A stretch of 64,000 bases of DNA from the NCBI RefSeq assembly GCF_001854245.1, contig NZ_CP015381.1, positions 1,771,001 through 1,835,000 on the forward strand, in the 5' to 3' direction. The stretch comes from Desulfococcus multivorans. GTDB lineage: Bacteria; Desulfobacterota; Desulfobacteria; Desulfobacterales; Desulfococcaceae. The notes beneath the pieces are model-generated. The model was given only the letters and a program-made list of their open reading frames with translations, ran no database searches and was not told the DNA's origin. This document shows positions 11,582 through 19,874 of this stretch, in pieces; positions within the stretch are counted from its first letter, which is position 1, and the number at the start of each line of letters is the position of its first letter. The position numbers and the translations under genes are program-made.

Positions 11582-12921
11582 CGCATTGCTTCCTCCCGGC
11601 CTCGACCGATCAGTGGATAGCCCTGGTTGTCCTCGATCTCGAGGTCGATCATCCGGGCCGCCCGGTCAAGGGCCGCCTGGACATCCCCGCCGCTGCGGAT
11701 GCGGTCGAAACTCTTTTGAAAAGCCGCCGTGATTACCGGATAGGCCGGCGTGCGGGGTCGCGGGATCGCGGCACCCGTTTCAAGCTGCTCGACAAAGATA
11801 TGCAGCGGCCCGCCCGGTCGGTAGTCGCGGGATCGCGACACGGCGGATCGGGTCGCCGGGACGGCGCCGTTTGCGCGGGTTATGGCGAGCACCTCCTCCG
11901 GGCGCAGCAGAAAGGAGAGAAACCGCGAAGCGGCCTCGGGATTCAGACTGTCAGCCGTGACGGCCCAGCTCCAGGATCCCTGTCCTGTTCGGGGGCCTCG
12001 ACCGAAATCGGGCAGGGGCAGCAAGAGCAGGTCCCGGCCGAGGTGTTCACGGTATTGGCTCCAGTTCCAGTGTCCGCCCATGGCCAGTGCCGTCCGGCCC
12101 GTGATGAAGGCGGCATCATCGATGTTGGGGTCGACCCGGCCACTGATGATCCAGTCCTGAACGATCGTCATGGCCCGAACCGTCTCGGGGCCGTTGAGGA
12201 TGCCCGTCGCTCGGCCGCTGCCGTTCCTCTCGACGAGGTCGCCGCCCGCCGACTGGATAAGCGGTGAAAAAGCATAGGTATACCATTCGCCTGCGTAATT
12301 GAGCTTCAGGTCAAGGACCTGTCCGTCCGGGTCATCGGCGGCCAGCCGATCGAGAATCTCGGTGAATTCAAGAGAAGTCCAGGGCCGTGCAGGGGTGGGA
12401 ATGGGAATTCCGGCTCGGGCGAGGCGGGTGCGGTCGGCATAGAGTCCAAGGCCGGAATCGAAGGCGCCCACCGACCAGAGGCGGCCGTGGTACGTTCCCT
12501 GGGCGATGATGGATGGGATCAGGTCGGAGAGCAGATGCGGGGTCAGCAGGCGATCCACCGGTTGGAGTCGTCCCTGCCAGACATAGCCATAGAGGAATGG
12601 CCCGTCGAATTCCAGCAGATCGGGCAACTCGCCGGCTGCCGCGGCAGCCTGTACCTGGGCGTTGTAACTGCCTTCGGGAATCAGGGTCAGGCGGACCCGA
12701 AGATCGCGATGGGCTGCATTGAATCGGAGGACCTGATCCACGAGTGTGCTGCGTTCCAACTCCTGGCCTGCGTGGGCCCAGGCATCGAGGACGGTATTGC
12801 GTTCAGGCGCGGTCGCATCCCCGCATCCCGATATCATCGCTATATATGCCAGAAGAAAAAGGCGCGGCAACGGACCTGCAAGCGCGAGGCGCGCGGTGAT
12901 GTTTCGGATGCTCCAATGCAT
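11578..12921 (-). CDS. ABC transporter extracellular solute-binding lipoprotein
   Basis: 447 aa. Captures the substrate outside the inner membrane for the importer encoded downstream. Seen: a signal peptide ending in the lipobox MISGC (Cys about residue 33), then a family 1 solute-binding fold (LDAWAHAGQELERSTLVDQVLRF, PDLLEFDGPFLYGY, TGRTALAMGGHWNWSQY). The Trp-rich and acidic sites fit a carbohydrate or polyol ligand but do not identify it. First gene of the operon; a strong hairpin separates it from the DsrE-like gene upstream. Confidence 0.9.
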   Translation of the reverse strand: MHWSIRNITARLALAGPLPRLFLLAYIAMISGCGDATAPERNTVLDAWAHAGQELERSTLVDQVLRFNAAHRDLRVRLTLIPEGSYNAQVQAAAAAGELPDLLEFDGPFLYGYVWQGRLQPVDRLLTPHLLSDLIPSIIAQGTYHGRLWSVGAFDSGLGLYADRTRLARAGIPIPTPARPWTSLEFTEILDRLAADDPDGQVLDLKLNYAGEWYTYAFSPLIQSAGGDLVERNGSGRATGILNGPETVRAMTIVQDWIISGRVDPNIDDAAFITGRTALAMGGHWNWSQYREHLGRDLLLLPLPDFGRGPRTGQGSWSWAVTADSLNPEAASRFLSFLLRPEEVLAITRANGAVPATRSAVSRSRDYRPGGPLHIFVEQLETGAAIPRPRTPAYPVITAAFQKSFDRIRSGGDVQAALDRAARMIDLEIEDNQGYPLIGRGREEAMR

Positions 12922-12973
12922 GGTCGGGGTCCTATCGATAGACCGCTTCAGCGGAGAATTCGCCTTGAATCAC

Positions 12974-13020
12974 GGACCATCCCGGGGCGACATCGATGCA
13001 TAATCGTGCCGGGATGGTCC
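12974..13020 (-). terminator. 12-bp stem hairpin between DsrE-like gene and ABC operon
   Basis: GGACCATCCCGG (12974-12985) and CCGGGATGGTCC (13009-13020) are perfect complements separated by 23 nt. It sits 27 bp past the stop of the DsrE-like gene and 53 bp before the binding-protein start, so it most likely ends the former transcript. No U-tract, so strength is uncertain. Confidence 0.5.
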
Positions 13021-13047
13021 ATCCGAAGCCTGTGACGGGGAGGAAGA

Positions 13048-13398
13048 TCAGAAATTGAACACCTTTGCTTCAACCGCCATGTCGATGAGATGCGGCCCGC
13101 CGTCCAGCAGCATATTACTGAAGAATTTGGATTCGTCGAGTCCGCGATTCTTGGCGCAGGGGGTGCAGATGCCGGTGGCGACTTCGTTTTCCACCAAATA
13201 GGGAAGATAGTCCGCCGGGCAGTCCCCCGTGGCGGTCTTGAGGGTCAGGTCCCTGTCCTTGTTGGCCCACATGACGCCGCTGTCGATGAAAAACATGTCG
13301 ACATGATGTCCCTTGGAATGGGCAATTCTGGCGAACTGAAAACACCGGGTTGCCTTTTCGTTGTCATCTTGACTCAATACGAATAAAAACTTGACCAT
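13048..13398 (-). CDS. DsrE/DsrF-like family protein
   Basis: 116 aa cytosolic protein of the DsrE fold, a family involved in sulfur transfer and related redox chemistry. Seen: start VKFLFVLSQDDNEKATRCFQFA, HHVDMFFIDSGVMWAN, and the Cys-containing loop GICTPCAKNRGLDE at the place where DsrE-type proteins carry their active Cys. Clear AAGGAG site before the start. Monocistronic. A sulfur-relay role would fit a sulfate reducer but the partner is unknown. Confidence 0.78.
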   Translation of the reverse strand: MVKFLFVLSQDDNEKATRCFQFARIAHSKGHHVDMFFIDSGVMWANKDRDLTLKTATGDCPADYLPYLVENEVATGICTPCAKNRGLDESKFFSNMLLDGGPHLIDMAVEAKVFNF

Positions 13399-13445
13399 GG
13401 GTTTTTCTCCTTTCTGATTTCCATACCTCGTTTAAACTCATTTAC

Positions 13446-13506
13446 TCAACTTTCGACTTTCACAGGCCGTATCTTTCCGGTCATCGTCATGAAAGTCGAA
13501 AGTTGA
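13446..13506. repeat. palindromic intergenic repeat, copy 1
   Basis: Perfect 17-bp arms TCAACTTTCGACTTTCA (13446-13462) and their complement (13490-13506) around a 27-nt centre containing CAGGCCGTATCTTTCCGG. A shortened copy in the opposite orientation lies at 14164-14210, on the other side of the gene between them. REP/MITE-like; it may also act as a terminator or mRNA-stabilising hairpin. Confidence 0.75.
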
Positions 13507-13551
13507 ATCATTTAATTCCGAAACGGCGAAAGCGGAATTTTTCCCCGAGTT

Positions 13552-14061
13552 CTATTTCAGAAACGGGATGTCACCATCGCGGAAAATCCGCTCCTTGATC
13601 ATACTCGTATCGACGGGTAAGCGAAAGATATCGCTGATCAATTCAACGACATTGCCCAAACGGTTTTTATAAACGTGAAAATTGAAATCCTTCAACCGGA
13701 TGTAAAACCCGTCGCTTACCGTCGGCACCGTTTCGAGGCTGATGTGGCAGGCGTCATCCATCGAATAAGATCCGGCGCAGTGGTGGATCAGGAGATAGAA
13801 GCAGGCGGCCGACATGTATTTCGAATCGGTTTGTCGATACAGCTCGGGATAAAATCGAGACACATGCAGGTCTTTTGCGATGGGACTGTATGAAAAGATC
13901 AGCGCGGACGAAATGGTTTCTGTTGAAAAACGCTTTTCGATAAAATATTCGATACAAGACCCTTCTTTGACAAAGGACAGTGAAAAGTTTTTAAGGAAAA
14001 TGGGAACCTGCGTTAGCATGAATCCTGATTCGCATCGCATTTTCGGAGCTGAAATCGCCAT
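13552..14061 (-). CDS. hypothetical protein
   Basis: 169 aa with no recognised family. It is soluble-looking, with a Cys-containing hydrophobic core segment (SKYMSAACFYLLIHHCAG) and no signal peptide, membrane helix or known catalytic motif. The ribosome-binding region AGAGGGGGTGAT precedes the ATG, supporting translation. The codon usage is less GC-rich than the neighbours. It is bracketed by two oppositely oriented copies of one palindromic repeat, which may mean it was inserted or moved as a unit (inference). Confidence 0.55.
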   Translation of the reverse strand: MAISAPKMRCESGFMLTQVPIFLKNFSLSFVKEGSCIEYFIEKRFSTETISSALIFSYSPIAKDLHVSRFYPELYRQTDSKYMSAACFYLLIHHCAGSYSMDDACHISLETVPTVSDGFYIRLKDFNFHVYKNRLGNVVELISDIFRLPVDTSMIKERIFRDGDIPFLK

Positions 14062-14163
14062 ATCACCCCCTCTTCAAAGGCTGACGTGACAGCCGCCTTC
14101 CCATCCGGCGGTTGCAGAGGCCGAACTTCCCGGTTACCCCGGTCTGAATCGATTATATCTGCC

Positions 14164-14210
14164 TCAACTTTCATAGGCCGGTGCCGGAAGGATACGGCCT
14201 GAAGTTGAAT
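14164..14210. repeat. palindromic intergenic repeat, copy 2 (inverted, shortened)
   Basis: Read on the minus strand it gives CAGGCCGTATCCTTCCGG in its centre, differing by one base from the same stretch of copy 1, with outer arms TCAACTT / GAAAGTTGA. It lacks the GTCGAAA part of the longer stem of copy 1. Orientation is opposite to copy 1. Confidence 0.7.
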
Positions 14211-14690
14211 ATCTGTATAATAATTTTCAATATCTCATTGGCGGGCGGTCGTCAACAGTCGGATAGACCATTTGCGTTCGGATTTGTTACCCAAATGGCT
14301 TTTCAGAATCTGCAATGCCATGTTTACAGATAAAATTGGCCTGATACGGAGGAACGCGCAACCCATGAGGCGTTAAATCGACATCCGAGGCCGGAAAATG
14401 GCTTTGGGCGCCCCATGTTGGAAACGGAAGCGTCAATCACCAGAAAATAATGATTGACAATTAAATGAATGGCAATTAAAGGAATAGCATAATCAAACAA
14501 CCAACCGACCGCTCGCTCAGAATTTTTCCCAAGGGCACCATCGGCGGGAGAACGACCTGAATTCTAAAGCGTACAGGGTCGATAAAGCCCTGTAAAGCGG
14601 TATTTTTTGGGGGCCTCGGTCAAAATCGGAAAGAGGTCTGAATCGTTATCACGGAAGACAGTGGGCTAACAACTAAAATGGAGGAAGGGT
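14211..14690. other. intergenic region before the acyl-CoA synthetase gene
   Basis: No coding sequence recognised. It contains TTGACA at 14454-14459 with AT-rich sequence 17 bp further on, the likely promoter region for the acyl-CoA synthetase, and AACCGACCG followed by CTCGCTCAG near 14502-14520, which resembles one half of a TetR-type operator. The last 15 bp contain a GGAGG ribosome-binding site. Confidence 0.4.
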
Positions 14691-16454
14691 ATGTCGTTGG
14701 AAAATTTTTACAGAGATGCAATGGCGCTCAACACCATCGCAGACATGGAAAAAAGGAAAGAGGCCGCAAAGGCTTTTTTTGAGAAGCTGAACCAGACCAC
14801 TCTGCCCGAAAAATTCAACTGGGCCGCGGAAATTTTCGAAGGGGTGCATGTCAAGGAGCGGGGTGATCAGCTCGCGCTGATCTGGACGGATCTCGACACG
14901 GACGCCGAGCGACAGTTCACCTACAGAGAACTGGCGGAAAATGGAAATAAGTTTCTTAATTTCATCAGAAAAAAAGGTGTCGCAAAGGGCAACAACCTTT
15001 ACATGCTGACGCCGATTGTTCCCGAAACCTGGTTTGCCTCCTTTGCAGGTATCAAAGGGGGGTTGGTGTCGGTGCCCACGGCCACCACCATGACGGAAAG
15101 GGAGATTCAGTTCCGCTTCGAGTCCTACAAACCCGATGTCATCGTTGCCTTTGAAGGCCTGACCCAGTTGGTGGACGATGCCTTGGTGAAGGCGAACTGC
15201 ACGCCCAAGGCCAAAATTGTATTGGGGAAAAAGGATGGATGGGTGTCTTATGAAGAAATCAGCGCCGAATCCGGCACGGCCGATGCCGCTGATGTCGGCA
15301 AGGACGACGTCCTGTTCTGCTTTTTTACCTCGGGCACCACGGGGCTTCCCAAACGGGTAGGCCACAGCGCTACCTCCTACCCTGTCGGGCACCTTTCGAC
15401 CGCGGTCATCCAAGGGCTTGAACCCGGCGGAATTCACCACAATCTGAGCGCTCCCGGGTGGGCCAAATGGGCATGGAGCAGCTTTTTTGCCCCACTCAAT
15501 ATCGGAGCCACCGCAACCGGTTTTGCCTTTACGGCGCTGGACCCCGAAAAATACGTCGCCACCATCGCCAAGTACAAGGTGAATTCCTTCTGTGCACCGC
15601 CCACCGCCTGGCGCGCCTTCGTCCGTCTGGACCTCTCCAAATACGATTTCAGCGCCATCAAATACTCCCTGAGTGCCGGCGAACCCCTGAACCCCGAGGT
15701 GATCGACCGGTGGAGTAAAGCGACCGGGACCGAGATCAGGGATTTCTACGGCCAGACCGAATCGACAGCCATGATCGGAAACCCGCCCTGGATGGAAGGC
15801 AAGATGCGCTTTGGCTCCTTTGGGTATCCTTCAGACATGTACGACGTGATCCTGACCGATGACGAAGGCAACGAAATCACCACCCCCGACGAACCCGGCC
15901 ACATTGTGATCCGCCTGAGCCGGTGGCGGGCACTGGGCCTCTTCCAGGAATACATCGACGACCCCGAAAAAACCCATGGCGCCTTCAAGGGCAGCATGTA
16001 CTTTACCGGCGACAAGGCGTCCTTTGACAAGGACGGGTACTGGTGGTTCGTCGGCAGATCCGACGATGTCATCAAATCCTCCGATTATCGCGTGGGCCCC
16101 TTCGAGGTGGAAAGTGCGCTGATCGAGCATCCCTCCGTCATGGAGGCCGCCGTCGTGGGTACTCCCGATCCTACACGATATCAACTGGTCAAGGCTTACG
16201 TGATTCTGAACAAGGGTTACCAACCCTCCAGGGATCTTGCCCTGGAGCTGTTTCAGCACACCATCAAGGTGCTGGCGAAATTCAAAATTCCGAGAATCAT
16301 CGAATTCGTCGAAGAGTTGCCCAAAACCATCAGCGGTAAAATCCGGAGGGTGGAACTGAGGGAAGACGAAGAAAGAAAGAAAAAGGGGGAATCGGTTTCT
16401 CCCAACGAATACTTCTATCATCAGTTCCCTGAACTGAGCTCCAAGAAGAAGTAA
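14691..16454 (+). CDS. AMP-forming acyl-CoA synthetase
   Basis: 587 aa, adenylate-forming enzyme that activates a carboxylic acid with ATP and CoA. Seen: ATP-binding motif FFTSGTTGLPKRVGHS (about residues 217-232), the adenine-binding YGQTEST, TGDKASFDKDGYWWFVGRSDDVIKSS (hinge and ribose contacts) and the catalytic Lys in PKTISGKIRR near the C-terminus. The layout is closest to acetyl/medium-chain acyl-CoA synthetases (ACSM-like); the acid used cannot be read from sequence. No membrane segment. Strong ribosome-binding site (GGAGGAAGG). In a sulfate reducer it would feed short-chain or branched fatty acids into beta-oxidation (inference). Confidence 0.9.
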   Translation: MSLENFYRDAMALNTIADMEKRKEAAKAFFEKLNQTTLPEKFNWAAEIFEGVHVKERGDQLALIWTDLDTDAERQFTYRELAENGNKFLNFIRKKGVAKGNNLYMLTPIVPETWFASFAGIKGGLVSVPTATTMTEREIQFRFESYKPDVIVAFEGLTQLVDDALVKANCTPKAKIVLGKKDGWVSYEEISAESGTADAADVGKDDVLFCFFTSGTTGLPKRVGHSATSYPVGHLSTAVIQGLEPGGIHHNLSAPGWAKWAWSSFFAPLNIGATATGFAFTALDPEKYVATIAKYKVNSFCAPPTAWRAFVRLDLSKYDFSAIKYSLSAGEPLNPEVIDRWSKATGTEIRDFYGQTESTAMIGNPPWMEGKMRFGSFGYPSDMYDVILTDDEGNEITTPDEPGHIVIRLSRWRALGLFQEYIDDPEKTHGAFKGSMYFTGDKASFDKDGYWWFVGRSDDVIKSSDYRVGPFEVESALIEHPSVMEAAVVGTPDPTRYQLVKAYVILNKGYQPSRDLALELFQHTIKVLAKFKIPRIIEFVEELPKTISGKIRRVELREDEERKKKGESVSPNEYFYHQFPELSSKKK

Positions 16455-16473
16455 GCGGAGCTGGTAAGACTTT

Positions 16474-16522
16474 TCACCCGGAAACGGCGTTCGCTGGTAT
16501 CGCGAGCGTCGTCTCCGGGTGA
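16474..16522. terminator. bidirectional terminator between converging genes
   Basis: TCACCCGGA (16474-16482) pairs with TCCGGGTGA (16514-16522), with an inner GCGTTCGC/GCGAGCGT stem. TTTT lies before the left arm and TTTCT after the right arm, so both converging transcripts (acyl-CoA synthetase and FKBP) could end here. Confidence 0.75.
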
Positions 16523-16546
16523 TTTCTGTTGCAGGGTTTCAGCGGT

Positions 16547-17044
16547 TCAGCAGCTGCACCCCGAACCGCACTCGCAGTTCGACCCGCATCCGTGGGGCTG
16601 CTGCGTGGGGGTGTCGCTGATGCCCACCACCTCGACGGCGAAAGTCAGGCTCTCCCCGGCGAGGGGGTGATTGAGATCGAAGGTCAGGTTCTCGTCGTCC
16701 ATCCGGACAAGCCTGGCCGGTATCTGCTGTCCCTGGGGCGTGGAAAAGGTTACGGTATCGCCCACTTTCGGGGAGACGCCTGCCGGAAGATCGGCCCGGG
16801 GAAAGTCATGAACCCGGGTGTCGTCCCGATGGCCGTAGGCTGCTTCGGGCGGCAGGGTAAATGTCTTCTTCTCGTTCAACGACATGCCCATCACAGCATC
16901 CTCGAACCCCTTGATCAGCTGGCCTTCACCGGTCTGAAACTCCAGTGGCGCCCGCCCTTCACTCGTATCGAACACCTCTCCGTTTTCAAGGGTCCCCGTA
17001 TAGTTTACGCTGATAAACATGCCGCTTTCGACTTTCTGCATCAT
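16547..17044 (-). CDS. FKBP-type peptidyl-prolyl isomerase, SlyD-like
   Basis: 165 aa from the ATG that follows AAAGGAGCT; a longer reading frame upstream lacks such a site. Folding helper that isomerises X-Pro bonds and acts as a chaperone. Seen: FKBP strand FISVNYTGTLENGEVFDTSEGR, the LIKGFEDAVMGM segment, the flap (IF) domain insert from about residue 70 (AYGHRDDTRVHDFPRADLP) as in SlyD, NHPLAGESLTFAVEVV, and a Cys/Gly-rich tail (HGCGSNCECGSGCSC) able to bind metals such as nickel. SlyD-type proteins assist hydrogenase nickel loading elsewhere; that role is only inferred here. Confidence 0.9.
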   Translation of the reverse strand: MMQKVESGMFISVNYTGTLENGEVFDTSEGRAPLEFQTGEGQLIKGFEDAVMGMSLNEKKTFTLPPEAAYGHRDDTRVHDFPRADLPAGVSPKVGDTVTFSTPQGQQIPARLVRMDDENLTFDLNHPLAGESLTFAVEVVGISDTPTQQPHGCGSNCECGSGCSC

Positions 17045-17290
17045 TTTAGCTCCTTTGATTTGATGTGCAAATTCCGGAAAAGATATGGCCGAATCACGAC
17101 AAGTCAAGTTTTTGATCCGCTTTGTGGGATGAGCCCAAGCCGAATCGATGCAGACGGTCCGGCATCGATGTTGATTCGAAGTGTTTCGACACGTCGCGGT
17201 GTCAATCGATTTTTTCTTGACGAAAACGGATGGTTATCCTATAAGGCTTGTGTGCAAACTAATTATATCGATTATAGAGACAGGATAACG

Positions 17291-17710
17291 GTGAAACCTC
17301 ACGAATGCATTTTTTTTCAACTGGCCAAGGCTGGTCAGGCCGGTGCAAGGCATTGGAGTGACTGCGTCGCCGGATTCGGCGTGACAGCGGTTCAAGGAAT
17401 GGTGCTTGCGTTTTTGGCGGATGAAGACGGCGTATCGTCGGGCAGGCTGGGCAGCCGAGTACAACTCGACAGCGCCACCCTCACCGGGATTATCGACCGC
17501 CTCGCCCGTGCAGGTCTTGTGGAACGACAGGCTGATCCCGACGACCGTCGGGCGATACGGATTTGCCTCACCGGAAAAGGTCGAGATGTGAGCGACAAGA
17601 TCGGTGCTCTTGTGGAGCCGGAAAACCGTTCCTTCCTGTCGAACCTGACCGATGAAGAAGAGATGATTTTCCGGATGCTGCTGCGCAAGCTGCTATCCCC
17701 CCGCGGCTGA
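17291..17710 (+). CDS. MarR-family transcriptional regulator
   Basis: 139 aa from a GTG preceded by AGGATAACG. The reading frame is open far upstream, but that part lies antisense to the FKBP gene and is not protein-like. Seen: winged-helix core with LAFLADEDGVSSGRLGSRVQLDSATLTGIIDRLARAGLVERQADPDDRRAIRICLT, including the conserved DxRAxxIxLT wing. Such repressors usually sense small phenolic or lipid-like ligands and bind palindromes in their own promoter. It is divergent from the FKBP gene and followed after 79 bp by a thioesterase gene that may be co-transcribed. Confidence 0.88.
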   Translation: MKPHECIFFQLAKAGQAGARHWSDCVAGFGVTAVQGMVLAFLADEDGVSSGRLGSRVQLDSATLTGIIDRLARAGLVERQADPDDRRAIRICLTGKGRDVSDKIGALVEPENRSFLSNLTDEEEMIFRMLLRKLLSPRG

Positions 17711-17789
17711 TCTGCACATCAGGAATTTTCAGGTGCTAAAATTTTGTATGCAAGATAAGTGTGTCCAATATTATCAAAGCGGAGGGCGA

Positions 17790-18254
17790 ATGCCAAAACC
17801 GAATCCGGAATACATCGAGGAGTTGATTCATGTGGTCAAAACCAGCCCGTTCCCCAATCATATGGCCATGTGGCTTTCGGCCATCGAGATCGACAGCGCC
17901 ACGATCATGCTCGATACAGGCTCCTGCCATCTCCAGCCGTTCGGCATCGTCCACGGCGGCGTGCTGGCGACCCTGATCGACACCGCCACCTTCTGGGCTG
18001 TGTTCATGCGTCTCCCCGAAGACGCGGGTCTGGTCAACATCGATCTGAAGCTCAACTATCTGGAACCTGTGCTGAAGGGACGCTTGACGGCCCAGGGCCG
18101 AACCATTCGTTTCGGCAAATCCATCAGCTATGCCGAGGCCCGGGTTCTGGACGCCGACGGCCGTCTGGTCGCCCACGGCACCTCAACCCTGATGACCCTT
18201 CCGGGCAAGGGGTTGAAGCTGACGGCGAATAAATTCGTCGATGAAAGTTTTTGA
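17790..18254 (+). CDS. PaaI-type hotdog thioesterase
   Basis: 154 aa from the ATG preceded by GGAGGG. Single hotdog domain: HLQPFGIVHGGVLATLIDTATFWAV carries the HGG turn and catalytic-region helix typical of PaaI/YdiI thioesterases, followed by DLKLNYLEPVLKGRLTAQG. These cytosolic enzymes hydrolyse acyl-CoA or aryl-CoA. Located behind the MarR-type regulator, which suggests shared control and an acyl-CoA-related signal (inference). It converges on hgcB with a 42-bp gap. Confidence 0.88.
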   Translation: MPKPNPEYIEELIHVVKTSPFPNHMAMWLSAIEIDSATIMLDTGSCHLQPFGIVHGGVLATLIDTATFWAVFMRLPEDAGLVNIDLKLNYLEPVLKGRLTAQGRTIRFGKSISYAEARVLDADGRLVAHGTSTLMTLPGKGLKLTANKFVDESF

Positions 18255-18296
18255 TGGCGAAGCTTTCGAAATCGACGGAATGGTGCCGGCCGGTCT

Positions 18297-18581
18297 TCAG
18301 CAGCATCGCGTCCCTGCTGATCCTTTGATGCGGTGTATCCAGGTCGAGATGATGTAGGCGGCACAGCCTACGCCCGGGGTGACTGCGATGGCTTTTGTGG
18401 GGCAGTTCCGCGCGCAGGCGCCGCACTCCATACAGGCGTCGATGTCGCGGATGACCGCCTGTTTTTCCCGCACCGTGAAGATGCGGTGAGGGCAGACCGT
18501 CTCGCACATGCCGCAGCCCACACACCGGCCCGTATCAAGCTCCAGGGTAGCGACACCGCCGATATATCTAAAATCTTTCAT
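18297..18581 (-). CDS. hgcB: mercury methylation ferredoxin HgcB
   Basis: 94 aa. HgcB supplies electrons to the corrinoid protein HgcA during methylation of Hg(II) to methylmercury in anaerobes. Seen: two 4Fe-4S motifs, CVGCGMCETVCP and CMECGACARNCP, a further conserved Cys in TPGVGCAAYII, and a C-terminal pair of adjacent Cys (RCC end), the combination that separates HgcB from ordinary ferredoxins. The N-terminus FRYIGGVATLELD also fits. It lies 90 bp after hgcA on the same strand, the canonical order hgcA-hgcB. Confidence 0.93.
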   Translation of the reverse strand: MKDFRYIGGVATLELDTGRCVGCGMCETVCPHRIFTVREKQAVIRDIDACMECGACARNCPTKAIAVTPGVGCAAYIISTWIHRIKGSAGTRCC

Positions 18582-18671
18582 GCGTTGTCCATATCTGAAA
18601 ATCCGTTGGATATCCGGATGTTGAAATCGTGTCGATTATGTCCGGCGGGTTTGCCGATTGTCAATTTCCGG

Positions 18672-19874
18672 CTACCCGAAAAACGGGGCTGCAAACCAGA
18701 CTGCGACGGCGATCAAGCCGGCGGCGACTTGGGCCGGGATTGCCCTGCGCATCTCTTTTTCCACCCCCGAAGGGGAGGTGTAGGGCGTTGAACCGGTAAA
18801 GTTCATGGCCAGATAAGAGCCGACAGCGCCGGTCCAGAGCATCAGCGAAAGGGATTCCCAGGCGTCCAGCCTCCCGTTGAAAAGCCAGGTGTTCGCCACG
18901 CCGGCCACGATGCCGGCCAGGGCCCCGCTGATCCAAAACTCCCGCCAGGGAAAGTGGGGCAGGAGGAAAGGCACGATCACCGCCCCGGCCAGGATGCCGA
19001 AGAGCGTGGCGCACACGGCGGGGATTCCCCGGGAAAGGGCGGCATCCATAGAAAATATCCCCGGTCCGAAACCTGAGAGGAACAGGGTCGCGATGATGAC
19101 GACGGCCAGCGCTTTTCGCAGCAGAAGGATCTCCACAGGCGTCAGGACGGCACGCTCCCGGAAGGTAAAGGTTACCGTCCGCATGGCCTGGTCGGCCGTT
19201 TTGCCCGCCTGAATGAAGGCGGGAATGTCGGCGGCCCGTATCGGGCCGTAGATGACCTTGAAACCGCAGATTTTCTTTACCTGGTGGGCGGCGATCCCCG
19301 TGGCGGAGAGTTGCGGCAGGATCAATTCCCGGTGGGAGACGATCTCTGCGAGCCGGGACCTGTTTACCCGGCGGACGACTTCTTCGGTGGAGAAGAGCCC
19401 TTTTCCGGCGGCGCACCATACATTGATCCCCCGGGTGTCAGCCGCCAGGATCCAGGCATCGAGGCCTCCCAGCTCTTTCCGGAGAGCGTCGAAGGTGAGC
19501 TTGTAGTTGGCGGTCATGAGCACCGGCGATTCCGGGCCGGGCGTTCCCACGCAGTAGAGACCGGGGACCACCTTGTAATTGTACCGCCCGATGCCGAGGC
19601 GAGTCTTGACGGTGCCGAGCTTGTCCCGGAGCGAGACCGCTGTTTCAACACGGGGAACGGGTCCTGCGGACGTCTCCACAAAACCGTCTACATAAGGCTC
19701 GATGACATACCCCGGCCGTTCATGGACCCCGGCCTCGGGGTCGGGCTTGGGGCCTCAGCAGGGCGCATCACCCGTCGGCGTCCCGAGGATGATCTGCGGT
19801 CCGCAGACATTCGGCCGTGCGTCGGGAGGAGCGACGAAAACAGGTCCCAAATCGGAATGTTTTGACTTATTCAT
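18672..19874 (-). CDS. hgcA: mercury methylation corrinoid protein HgcA, apparent selenoprotein
   Basis: HgcA transfers a methyl group from its cobamide cofactor to Hg(II). Seen: the cap-helix motif NVWCAAGK whose Cys (residue 154 in the numbering used here) is the lower cobalt ligand, the corrinoid-binding domain before it and about five C-terminal membrane helices ending in NFTGSTPYTSPSGVEKEMRR. A GTG at 19679 would give 335 aa, but the family-like sequence DPEAGVHERPGYVIEPYVDGF lies upstream of it in the same frame, with no start codon between it and a TGA at 19755-19757. The frame continues above that TGA to an ATG (19872-19874), giving 400 aa with a Cys-Sec pair (DAPC-U-GPKP, Sec at residue 40). 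A SECIS-like hairpin follows the TGA. I therefore call UGA decoding as selenocysteine; a frameshift or error is less likely because both sides are coding-like. Confidence 0.88.
19725..19742 (-). promoter_or_regulatory. candidate bacterial SECIS hairpin of hgcA
   Basis: Counting from the base after the UGA, nucleotides 13-18 (GACCCC) pair with 25-30 (GGGGUC) around the loop GAGGCC; an extra G-C pair can shorten the loop to AGGC. Spacing of 18 nt from UGA to the apical loop and G residues in the loop match the rule for bacterial SECIS elements (for example fdhF of E. coli), which recruit SelB. Confidence 0.65.

Noticed and set aside
13446-14210. CRISPR-like spacing of the two palindromic repeats
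   Set aside because: Only two copies, in opposite orientation and 650 bp apart with a gene between; not an array.
14454-14520. TetR-type operator before the acyl-CoA synthetase gene
   Set aside because: Only one half-site (AACCGACCG) fits; the second half does not pair with it.
16529-17290. Long N-terminal extension of the MarR-type regulator
   Set aside because: The upstream part is antisense to the FKBP gene and shows no MarR-like sequence; a GTG with a ribosome-binding site at 17291 gives the normal length.
18672-19679. HgcA beginning at the GTG at 19679
   Set aside because: HgcA-like sequence continues upstream of it in frame, and there is no start codon until beyond the TGA, so the shorter form would lack a conserved part.
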